From Cenococcum geophilum 1.58 (Eukaryota; Ascomycota; Dothideomycetes; Gloniales; Gloniaceae): DNA of 64,000 nt. How positions within the stretch are numbered: position 1 is the first letter of the stretch; each line of letters opens with the position of its first letter. The stretch is taken from the NCBI GenBank assembly GCA_001692895.1, contig KV748232.1, positions 372,001-436,000 of the forward strand, in the 5' to 3' direction. Shown in pieces: positions 10,430-20,349 of the stretch. Both the position numbers and the translations under genes were made by a program. The notes beneath the pieces were generated by a model, which was not told the origin of the DNA, did no database searches, and saw nothing but the letters and a program-made list of their open reading frames with translations.

Positions 10430-13400
10430 GTCCTTCTCTGCTTTATTATCTTTCTCTAAGGGCTTTAGATCTACGTCCTTGTGATACGCCTCTAGCCATT
10501 GTATTAGCCGTACGGGTGGTCTAGCATTATGGGGTCTCTTATCGTGGAACGCCTTAATCTTATAGGGGGCGCTAATAAAGCTGTTTACGTTATACCAGGT
10601 GTTATCCGGGTTATAGCTTACCTAGTTAACCTTATACTATAGCCTTTTATAGTAGGTTTTACTAGCAAGGATCTTATTAATCTCGTACTCCGGCTCGCCA
10701 TTAATTAGGATTAGCTTCTCTGGCTCCCTGTTCTGGCCCGGTAGGGGGTTATCTAGGTCCTTTTACAGTCGATCGGCATAGAAGACGTTTAACATCTTTA
10801 TATTTGGGGGTAGGTCGATAATATACGAGTGTCCTTTTATGCCTAGAATCTTGTAGGACCCTACGAGCTATCTGTCTAGCTTAATACTCGGTTAGTTAGT
10901 AGCCTAGCCCTTTCTGGTAACGTATACTCGATCGCCTACTCCGAAGTCTGGTTCGCGATGGTGCCTATTTGCTTACCTTGTCTGCCGCTCTTAGGCCTTA
11001 GCCAGGTTATCTCTTACCTATTTAACTGCGTCCCAGGTCCTACGTGTAAAGACTTAAGCTTTTTATTATGTCAGCTTCTTACAAGGCGTTAAGGCTACTT
11101 GTATACATTCCTCCTAGTTAAAGTAGAGCCTTGGCTTAAATCCTAGCTCTAGCTTATATAGTGCGAAGCTAGTAGATTTATAGGGTAAGATTACTTATGC
11201 GAAGTCTATATAGGGGAGGAGCTCTGACTAATTGTCCTAGTAGTGGTTGATAAAGGGCCTCAAGCGTTAATTAATGTACTGGTTTAGTACTTCTGTATTA
11301 CTATCGGTTTGCGGGTAACCAGATATAGAGAGCTTTTACTTAACGCCAGTTAGTTTATATAGCTCGTCTATAAAGGCTGAGATAAATTAGGGTCCTTAAT
11401 CTAATATAACTGTCTCTAGAAGGCCGTACACGCGCTAGACGTGTTGGTAGTACAGGTTTACTACGTCAGCTGCGGTGGTAGTTTTATAGTAGGGTAGTAA
11501 AAAGGCTCTCTTGCCTAGTCGATTGACGACCACGAAGACGTTATTAAAGCCCTTTTTATCCGTTAGGAAGGACTTAAAATCAAAAGAGACGTGCTGCCAG
11601 CAGCGTTCACTAATTGGTAAGGGGTGTAGCAGGCCTGGGGTTTTATCGCGGGGTATATAGGTTCTCCTACAGGTCCTGCAGTTTCCTATATAGGTATCGC
11701 AGTCTGAGGGTAGTCCTGGCTAATAGTATTGGTCTACCACAAGTTTCCTAGTCTTCGTCTTGCCTGGGTAAGCGGTTACCTAGTAGGAGTGTACCTTTAC
11801 AATAAGGTAGGTATGGAGGTAATTAGTATTAGGGACCATTAGCTTGCTAAAGCGGGTTAGTAGTCCTCCTTAGAGTTTCTAGCCCTTTTAGTCTTGCTTG
11901 GCTAGCTAACGTAGCCCTACTAGCGACTCGCTAGTTTGATTGGCCTGGAGGATCTAATTAACCAGCTTATACGGTTCCTATTTATAACTTACTGCGACTA
12001 GGGGGTCCTTAGAGGTTAACTTTAGTGTAGTAATTGTAAAGGCGGGGTTAATTAGGTATATGGTGCGTGCGGCTACATCCTTCTCTTTTTGTGTCTTTAG
12101 GTCCTTTTGCCTTCGTAATAGGGTATTAGCCACTATATTTGCCGTGCCTGGCCTATATATAATCTGCATATGGAAATTAGCTAGTAGGTCTGCCTAGCAG
12201 GCTTGCCGTAGACTTAGCAGCCTCTTGGTTGTAAAGTACTTAAGGGCTTAATAATCTGTGATTACTATAAAGGGTGTATATTGGAGGCCGATAAGGTGAC
12301 CTCGCCATTCCTGTAGGCCTCTTATTACCGCTAGCATCTCTTTATCGTGGATCTCGTACCGCATCTCCGTAGGAGACATTGTCTTTAAGAAGAAGGCTAC
12401 TGGCTTCTAGGTCCCATCGTCTTGCAGCTGGTTTAGCACCCCAGCTACTACTCCGTTACTCACGTCCGTCTCTATATAGGTGTCTCGGAACGGTGAGTAG
12501 TGCTTAATTACGCTGCTAGATAGCATAAGGGCCTTAACTTACTTAAAGGCTTTAAGCTCTTCCTCCCCTAGCGGGTGCTATGCTCCCTTCTTTATAAGCT
12601 TACTAAGCGGTTATGTGACTTGGCCGTAATCCTTTAAGAAGGCCTGGTAGAAGTTATAGAATCCTAGAAAGGATTATATCCCTTTTATAGAGGTAGGGGG
12701 TTCCTAATCCTTAATTGTAGATAGCTTGTCGGTGTTTATAGCGACCCTATTAGTACCGATAACAAAGCCTAAGAACTTTGTCTTAGTAACGTTAAACTCG
12801 CTCTTCTTAATATCCGCTTATAAGCCTGCCTCTTAAAGCTTCTATAGAACCTTCTTAATATGGACTTTATACTCTAGCGGGTCGTCTAAGTAGATTAGGA
12901 TGTTGTCTATATAGGCTATATAGAAATCGTCTAGGTAGTTAAAAAGGACGTTATTAATAAATCTCTGAAAGGACGTAGGGCCGTTACATAGTCCAAAGGG
13001 TACGATATGGTACTTATATGATCCGTACCTTATACGGAAGGTGGTTAACTCCTCTACCTTTTCCTTTAGCCGTATATGGTAGAAGGCCTACTAAATATCT
13101 AGCTTGGTAAAGATCTTAGCTCTTAATAGCCTGGTCAACGTCTCCTTAATTAATAGCAGCGGGTAGTAGTCCTTCTTGGTAATTGCATTAAGCTTTTAAA
13201 AGTTAACGTAGAATTGCTACCCCCCTCCTGGCTTCTTAGCAAATAGGACCGGAGCTATAAAGGGTATATCGCTTAGTACAATAAACCCCTTTTATAGGTG
13301 CTTCTGTAGGTAGGCCTTAACTAGCTCTAGCTATTCTAATAATATGTTATACAGCGGGCTAGGGGCTAGTTCTCTGCTGCTGCTTTTAAGAATAATATTA

Positions 13401-14400
13401 TGGTCCACCCCCTTACGATATAGTGGTAGCATATTGGAGGTAGCTTTTAAGAAACCGTTAGCGTACTCTTAATAGGGCTATAGTAGCTTTTCGTAGATAA
13501 GCCGGCGGAGTTCTTCCTTATCGTTTAGTAGCGTGTCCTGTCCCTTTTTGTCTTCTATTAGCCGGTTAATCTTATAGAGGCTAGTAGATCCAATTACTAC
13601 GCCTTTACGCTTCGCTCTATATAAGAATCTCTTAGCCTTAAGTAACGCGATATCCGTAGCTCTAATATCCGCAATAGGCGAGGACTGCCTTGCTCTTAGC
13701 TTTGGTGGTAAGGCTAGCTTAGGGTAGAGCTGGTCTTACATCTTCCTTATCGCGTCTTAGGTATTAATCCTCTAGGTATACTTGTGGTTGTATAGGGCTC
13801 GTTTTGGTATAATTTTAGTGGGAGGCTTTTTCTCTTAAAGCTCTCTAATTGCGGCTGTATGTTTAAGAATACGTTAGGGCGTAGGCACAGGCTCTTGATC
13901 TAGCAGTGCGTCTCTTTAATTTGTATCTTTCTGGTGATCCTTATTAATTAGCAGGGGAAAGAGCTCCTTTTTTAGTATAATTACGTCCTGCCTGCCGTAG
14001 TAGTTCCTCTTAGTTAGCCATACTAAGGCCCGGTGTTTGCAGTTAATAAGGGCCCTAGTCTTCTTAAACCACCTACGGCTAATAAGAAGATTGTGGCGGC
14101 CCATATTGCAGAATAGGAACTATATAGGGGCTCGTTGACCGTCCATAACTAGGTTCGCCTTAAAGAGCTATCTAATTGTGTCTGTCTGCTAATTATTATA
14201 GCCAGACACGGCGACTCCTTATCCTTTAATCTTGTAGAGCTTTGGTTACAGTCGTTGCTTAATAATTAGTAGTAGCTTATAGTGTATAAAGGCCTCTCCG
14301 CCCGCACTAGAGTTGAGTAGGCTTACTATGTTAAGAGCTACGCCACCTAGCGCGATCCTGCATAGTATTGTAAGGGCTGCGCCTCCTAAGATCTCCTTTA
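10430..14400 (-). pseudogene. Element E pol: protease, RT, RNase H, integrase, chromodomain
   Basis: Well-preserved but stop-containing Gypsy pol on the minus strand. Protease is at about 14.16-14.33 kb (SLLNSSAGGEAFIH, with Asp replaced by Asn in the active-site motif). RT lies at about 13.4-12.9 kb, with GGG.QFYVNF.KLN, FGLCNGPTSFQRFI and the polymerase motif AYIDNILIYLDD at about 12.89-12.92 kb, where Asn stands in place of the second Asp. RNase H (YIETDVSNGVVAGVL, about 12.46 kb) ends at YRPGTANIVANTLLRR (12.16-12.12 kb). The integrase zinc region has CDTYIGNCRTCRRTY at about 11.69 kb, and the core spans 11.6-11.29 kb. The chromodomain is at about 10.72-10.54 kb (EYEINKILASK, then NPDNTWY). 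Asp-to-Asn changes and TAG/TAA stops are RIP products. Inactive. Confidence 0.93.
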
Positions 14401-14529
14401 GCTGTACGGGCGCTGTGTTAATTGCTCCGGTCTACTTTAGGTAGGAGACTTCTCCTAAAGCTACTCGTTTTCTAATTCCGCCGAGTTAGTGACTATCTTG
14501 TACTCTTTGCTTTAGTTAATTACTTTAGC

Positions 14530-15990
14530 TTCTATCTTCTTCGGCGCTGTGTAATCCTTAAAATAGTGTCCTTACTTACTATAGTTAAAGCAGGTAACTG
14601 GCGCTCTTGCGGCTGGTGCTGGAGTTAAAGACTACTAGGAAGGGGGGGGACCCTTAGTCTCTTTAGCGCCCCTAGTAGATGCTCTCTTCGTAGCCTAGGC
14701 TGCTCTGTAGTTACTTCGTTCCTTACCTGTCTGCTTTAGACCTTAGGTATACTATTAAGCAGTCTTATAATAAGCATGGAAGCTATAGTCTTTATCTGCT
14801 ACCTTAACTTCTATTTAGACGCGTAGGCTGTCGTAAAGCTTATTATAAAGCTCCTCTTTCTATTAATCTTGTGGCATCCTTAAGATATTTACTAGCTATA
14901 TAAAGTTAGATTAGAAATCGTTGAAGTCTCCTAGGTACGGCATCTTAAGGCCTTTAAGTTCCTGCCGGGCCTTAATGCGGCAATCTAGGTCCTTAAAGAC
15001 GTTCTCTAGAAACTTAAGTACCTCTTTACTAGTAGGGTTGCGTTTCGCGTCGCGCTCTACCTCTAGATAAGGTAAGAGGTAATTATAAGCTTTGCCTTTT
15101 ATACGCGTCTTAATGTACGCTACTTTTACATCTTCTTCTTGGCCTAGGTCGTCCTGGTAAAACTAGTCTATATTAGATTAAAGCTTATTTTATACGTGGC
15201 CGCTCTAGGCCTAATAGGTAGGTTCTTTCCTATCTATAAGCGTAGGTGGGTCTAGGAACTTCGCCGTACGTCCTAAGCCCGTAATACTGCTTGTCTAAGA
15301 AAATAGTGTCCCTTCTCGAATCGTCCGTAATAGTGTGCTTTCTCGCTCGCTGTCTTCCCGATCTGGGGCTTGTATGGTAACCTTACGGCCCATTCTTAAT
15401 ATCTTCCAATTAGCCTCGCGGAGCTCGTTAGTCCTATTATCCAGATGCTCCTTAAGCTCCGCTATCTTTACCTCGGCCTTCTCTTTTGTATTAATAGCCT
15501 TATATACGTGGTTATTTGTAAGACGCTATAGCATAGCGATCTGCTGTTTTAACGCCTTCCTTTGTATTCCCTGGAGCCTCAGCTCCTCCACAAGTTCGGT
15601 TATAGGTATCTCGGCTAGGCTTTAGGTAGTCGCGGCTGTAAACTCCCTTTTAGTCTCTATCTTAAAGTATATAGGGTTCTTATCGTCTTCCGATTATACT
15701 ATAAGACGGTCCTATTTACTCTTTATATTATCTAAAAGCTCTATCTCGCCATAGTACGGTTAGAGCTCTGGTGGCTTAAGTGTCGCGTTTACGGGTTCCT
15801 CGCAACCTGCCAGCGCTAGGTCGGTAGCTATCTCTAGTGCACTAGGCCTTAATGCGCTCTTTCTTGCTATAGTGTCTCTTTACTTCCTTAGGTAAGTCCT
15901 CTTGCTACTGAGATTATAATTAGGGTGATCCTTTTAATCTGATTGCCGTAGTCTCTTCTTTTAGCTGCTTAATCTACTATCGCAATTGCC
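14530..15990 (-). pseudogene. Element E gag with zinc-knuckle remnant
   Basis: Minus-strand Gag of element E. A capsid-like part around 15.3-14.8 kb includes YEDWHVQITNKL, KGKAYNYLLPYL and LENVFKDLD.RIKARQEL, which is the typical fungal Gypsy Gag pattern. A Ser/Pro/Ala linker follows, and then a nucleocapsid knuckle reading CFNYSK.GHYFKDY at about 14.54-14.59 kb. The CCHC pattern has lost two Cys to Tyr. Several TAG/TAA stops occur, mainly after 14.9 kb. The start codon is unclear. The plus-strand open frame at 15335-15625 is the antisense shadow of this gene. Confidence 0.8.
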
Positions 15991-16116
15991 TGCCTCGAGT
16001 AGGGCTTAGAGGGTTGGTTAGTTTATAGTTGTGGTAGTAGAACTGGCTACGCGTTTAACCGTTGGACCTAGTATTGTGTCGCCTCTATAGGCCAATTGGG
16101 GTTGACCTTAGTCTAA

Positions 16117-16319
16117 TGTCACGGCTAGCTTCCCGTGGGAGCGGTCCGATAGATTAAGCAATAATAAGGGGCTATATTATAAATAGACTAAGGTAAGGGC
16201 TCGAAGAAAGGGGCGCGGTAGACGACTATGTACATATTTAGTCGTTGGGGCAACGTTGGGGCAACGTTGATCTATGACCGACGACGCCTTGATGGTAGCT
16301 ATGTAGACGAACCGTCACA
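16117..16319 (-). repeat. 5' LTR of element E (right copy)
   Basis: 203 bp, matching 10154-10356 with a few transitions; followed by the target duplication AGTGC. Confidence 0.94.
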
Positions 16320-16324
16320 AGTGC

Positions 16325-16690
16325 CTCTCTAAGTTTTTTTTATACCTCCTTAGGTAAGTACTAGGTAACCCCTAAAAAGCCCTTAATCTTAGCTAGGTTA
16401 TAAAAGAATTTACCTAGCTTAGATTAAACCCTATTAGATATAGATTTGCCCTTAAAGGGTTCTAATATATTTATTAGTGGTTTCCTCTTATATAGCTTCT
16501 AAGAGCCTTATAATAGCTTCCTAATATCTATTTTAAAGGAGATTAGTATAGGGCTCTTAACCTTCTAAACTTAGGCCTAGAGAAGCTCCTGCTATAGAGG
16601 TAGTATTAGTACTAGTAGCTAGTGCGAGTTTCCTAATAAGCCTTAGGTCTTAAGTTAGTGCTTAAGTTTAGTTTTTTAAAGGGGTAAGCC
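16325..16690 (-). pseudogene. Element X: upstream part of gag
   Basis: Continuation of X across the E insertion. The minus strand reads a frame with NPLRAN, NLSQVNSFITQLRLRAF and YLRRYKKNLERH up to the insertion point, then on into the 10148 side. This is typical of the mid part of a fungal Gypsy Gag. No start codon or LTR could be recognised to its right. Confidence 0.45.
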
Positions 16691-18372
16691 CGCTTAGCTT
16701 ATAAGCAATTTATATACTATTACTCTACTAATTATAGGCTAGTAGTCTTCTAGGAGGGTTCTAGTTAGGTCCCTAGTTAGATATATTAGTATATTTCTTT
16801 AACATTTTTAGCTTAGGGGAAGATTTTAGAGTTACCTCTAGCGCTTAATTTTCTAATTAGCTTAGGTGGGATTAAAGGGGTTCTAGTTACTTTTTAGTAG
16901 CGTTATAATCGTTATAAAGAGTATCTACGTTTTTCTTTATAGTAACTATAGATATATAAGAGTCTTTAAGCTCCTAGCGTATCTAGGTATTAGGGCTTAT
17001 TTAGCCGTTTTACCTAAAGGTTTATATTATCGCAATCTCTTACTATTAAAGGGACCTTTTTACCTTAGCACGACGGCTTTCTATAAAGTGCCCATGGAGT
17101 TTCTATTTAGGTTATTATAAGATTTTAAGGGAGAATAGTAGTTATAAATAAAAGATATAAATAAAAAATTTAGTCCTTAAAGCCAACTACCCTTTTAAAA
17201 AGGAGTAGAAAGGATTTAAATATAAGGGGACTTTATAGATAGGGGGCTATAAGGACACAATTATAGAATAGGATAAATTAGTAAGAGAGACGAATCCTTA
17301 AGGAGGTAAGGCCTTTAGGATTATAGAGACTATATACTACGGGTATATGCCTTTAGTATATAACTAGCGACTATCTAAAGAGTATCTGGGGGTTATCCTA
17401 AGGACAACCTAAGGTGTCTATAATAATATCCCTTATAGCTAGCACCCATTTTCCAAGTCTTTAGGCGTAGTTATAGCCTAGATATATTAATATTATATTA
17501 TAGTTATATACTTATTATAATAACTTACCGCAATTATCTAATCTTTTCTTCCTATGCTTTACCGCTATATAGGCTTCTAGAGTACCCTAATAGCCTTAGT
17601 TAAGCAAATCTTTTAAATCTTTTAATAAGTGTCTTAACTAAAGAAAAAGACTTTTAGTAGTGTTTTTTTATAGTTCTATATTTAACTTCCCTTAGTATAA
17701 TATATACTTACTATAAATCTATCTATAAGTAACTAGTAGTAATAGATTTAGGATTTATTAAATACTAACTATATACTTTATAATATAAAAATATGGCTTA
17801 TACCTAGCGCTTTGCTTTATATAAGTAGTCTAATACTAAAATATATAATAAATGCTATTATAAAGCCTATATCTATGTTAATAAAAATAGATGGTATAAA
17901 TAAATATCTTACGTATTTATGTTTCTTTGTTTAATATTATCTTTATTAAATTAAATTAAATTGCTAAGAAAATATATAAGAGTTTATAACATCTATATTA
18001 TAACTTAGATATATTATCCTTTTTCTTATAGTTTATATATTCTTTTGTAGTTCTCTACCGTAATTTACTTATAGTAAAAGTTTTATAGTTAAAGGTCTAA
18101 ATATTTATAATAAAATACCCCTAAATAGGGTATCTATCTTCTAAAGTATTTTTAAAGGCTAAAAAGAGGGTATAGTATACTTATTTTGTTCTTCAATATA
18201 TATAAATATTATATCTATTTATATTAGAACCTAGTTATATAGAATCTATCTAGAATATAGTCTCTTATATAATTTTTTTATTTTAGTAATATTCTTATCA
18301 TTTAGCTATAGGCCAGATAAATTTATAATATATTTAACGTAATCTACTAACAAGCGGCCTACCCCTACTAAG
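16691..18372. other. AT-rich stretch without recognisable gene
   Basis: About 1.7 kb of RIP-like sequence. I found no LTR ends, no retroelement motif and no open frame of note on either strand. It may hold the 5' end of element X (16.7-17.1 kb) and another unidentified relic: the minus strand at 17.6-18.0 kb gives a few coding-looking strings, too broken to name. Confidence 0.5.
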
Positions 18373-18374
18373 TA

Positions 18375-18946
18375 GCCCACCTGTTACGGCCCTGATGCGT
18401 AACTTGGATAGGGGGCTTAGTCAGGGTTTAGCTAAAGGCTTGGCTCCCCCTTGTATATAGACGTGTCCTCACCGCCATCTTCTTCTGCTCCTTATCTTGA
18501 TATCCGAGTCCATAGACTACCAATTGTACAGGCTTGCATACGTTCTTTACGGCGCTCGTGCCTCGATTGACTGAGTCGCCGTAACACCACCCCAAAAACC
18601 ACCAAAAAACCCAAAAATCGCTCTTTAATATCTTAACAACAGCTTGATAAAAAATTTAAAAAAAATTATAATTAGACGTTTAAACTTACTTTAAGACCTC
18701 TATTGAAGTTTTAGAGTAATTGGTTTAGCTATTATTTAATTTATTAAGATTTATTAAGATTTAGCTCTTAAATTTAAGCTTAATCATTATATCTTAAGAA
18801 CCACTTATTAAATTACTTTAAAACTTTAATAAAGGTCTTAAAATGGGTAGAAGAGTCTAATTTTAAATTTTTATAATTTATTATTAAGCTGTTATTAAGA
18901 TATTAAAGAACGATTTTTGAGTTTTTTGGTGGTTTTTGGAGTGGGC
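18375..18946. mobile_element. Palindromic MITE (foldback), TA target duplication
   Basis: Ends are inverted copies: the left end GCCCACCCCAAAAACCACC (interrupted by a solo LTR) matches the reverse complement of the right end GGTGGTTTTTGGAGTGGGC. The inverted similarity continues inward for about 150 bp on each side, with a centre near 18.75-18.78 kb, so the whole unit can fold on itself. It is flanked by TA on both sides (18373-18374, 18947-18948), as for Tc1/mariner-type elements. Without the solo LTR it is about 360 bp. It has no coding capacity, so it depends on a transposase from elsewhere. Confidence 0.75.
18382..18586. repeat. Solo LTR inside the MITE
   Basis: 205 bp with ends TGTTACGG...CCGTAACA, flanked by CCACC at 18377-18381 and 18587-18591. 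No internal region is present, so it is a solo LTR left by LTR-LTR recombination. It matches none of the other LTR families in this window. It is only lightly affected by RIP (GC-richer, CpA and TpG present), so it may be young or single-copy. Confidence 0.85.
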
Positions 18947-18948
18947 TA

Positions 18949-19165
18949 TGTAACGGGACTAGCCTAGTTACAGTAGGAATGTCTCGGTGAAACACTCGAC
19001 AGATAAATTCCGACGCTTTAACCGAATTCTGCTAGATTAATTAAATTCTACCAAAGTCCGTTAAAGACCGCGTGCGTATATACGCACGCATCGACCACTA
19101 AGCCTCTAACTATTTAATTATATAATTCTCTTATTATTCCTTTCTCTTCTTTATATAATATCTTA
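18949..19165 (+). repeat. 5' LTR of element C, first part
   Basis: Starts TGTAACGGGACTAGCC. It aligns with 59810-59863 plus 63783-63945 of the 3' LTR. It is interrupted by S after 19165; the LTR resumes at 20189. Confidence 0.9.
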
Positions 19166-20174
19166 GGCCGTCGAAAACGGACTCTGCACCTATACGTGGT
19201 GACGGCTACGAACCTAGGTCTTCGAAGTTCAGACTCAGAGCCAACGCAAAGACGTCGCACAGCGTGCGATACAACTTCGTGGTGGTGGTTGCGAGCGTTG
19301 TGGGCGGTAGTAAAAAGTTTTCACATAGGATGGTGAGATCTCGAAAACCACCACTAATGGTACCCCTTTACGATAACAGCTACTTCTACACTGCTCTATT
19401 AGGGCACCTATACGATCCAATATAGATACGCAGTATTTAATAACATCCCCCGACCCCCAATTAAAAGCATTAACAACCTTATATTAATAAACGGCGACCG
19501 TAAACAAATAAATAAACGAGTAAATATACGGCCCCTTCTAACCCCTAGGGCGATCGCCCGCGGAGCATACGGTTACTTACCGTTAACTACTAAATACCTA
19601 GCAGCCTGGATTGCAACCCATGGTTCTCCTTGTCTCCTTTTAGGGAGTAGTAACCCTTAAAAAGGGCCTAGCTAGGGCCTAGGTATAAAAGATACCCAAA
19701 ACACAATATATCCCGCTGTTAGTATTATAGTAGTTACAGATAAATCCCCCTTACGCCTTTAATGGCTCTAGGGGGGGGGAGGTAAGGCGTATATAGTAAT
19801 AGTCTACAGGAGATAGCATATAGGGGATAGTTAAGATATGGAATATAAAGCACACAGCAATTAATTAGCAAGGCCTAGCTAGGACATAGTAAACCCTAGC
19901 TTTAAATAAGCTAGAGGAGGAAGCAGTAGTTCCTATGGAGTTTAAACATTTAAGGAGGATAGGACGTAGCTATAGGCCTATAGGGCCGCTGCTACGGACA
20001 AACATAGCAAATTAGGGGTTTTTCATCCTACTAAGGTGGCTTATAGGGTTTTTCCGTCCCCTACACAGCAGGGTTTTCTTCCTGTCAATTTACAAGTTTT
20101 CCCCCCTGCGACGGTAAGTGTCTACGTGGGCCTAGATAGGATCCGTATTAGACGTTAATTAAAGAACTTAATAA
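19166..20174 (+). mobile_element. S element copy 1: 1-kb SINE-like repeat
   Basis: 1009 bp starting GGCCGTCGAAA and ending near GACGTTAATTAAAGA plus a short A/T-rich tail. It is flanked by a 14-bp direct repeat (tatataatatctta, 19152-19165 and 20175-20188). A second copy lies in reverse at 50227-51245 with the same start. The matching unoccupied site is at 63932-63945 (tacgcaacgtcttg, the pre-RIP form). The long and variable target duplication, fixed 5' end and variable 3' tail fit target-primed reverse transcription, so a SINE or non-autonomous LINE. No protein motif is seen; a GTTCAGATCC-like box near the 5' end of copy 2 could be a pol III B box, which is weak evidence. Confidence 0.75.
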
Positions 20175-20188
20175 TATATAATATCTTA

Positions 20189-20338
20189 TTCTTAGCGAGA
20201 ACTATATACCCTTAGATTTAGATAGAATTTATATTATTCCTTTAAATCTTCCCTAAAGTCTCTCCGTGCCCTTATATTATATTATATTAATACTAATACC
20301 CTTAAAATAATAAATAAACTTAAATCCGCTATAATAAT
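20189..20338 (+). repeat. 5' LTR of element C, second part
   Basis: Continues the LTR (ttcttagcgagaactatata..., also at 63946-63998) up to taaatccgctataata. There the LINE insertion begins; the LTR picks up again at about 31771. Confidence 0.75.
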
Positions 20339-20349
20339 AATAATAATAT

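Larger units (their letters stand above)
10154..16319 (-). mobile_element. Ty3/Gypsy chromovirus E, complete, inserted in X
   Basis: Full-length minus-strand LTR retrotransposon of 6166 bp with 203-bp LTRs (10154-10356, 16117-16319). It is flanked by the 5-bp repeat AGTGC at 10149-10153 and 16320-16324. Removing it rejoins the X gag. It is visibly less AT-shifted than the other elements: long parts of RT, RNase H and integrase read through, and G and C are common. It is therefore probably the youngest Gypsy copy in the left half, or it has suffered fewer rounds of RIP. Confidence 0.95.

Noticed and set aside
15335-15625. 96-codon plus-strand open frame
   Set aside because: Antisense to the well-supported gag of element E.
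16691-18372. Possible DNA transposase relic on the minus strand (17.6-18.0 kb)
   Set aside because: Only short strings, no catalytic motif, no inverted ends found.
19235-19420. 61-codon minus-strand open frame
   Set aside because: Within S copy 1; not kept in copy 2 and resembles nothing known.
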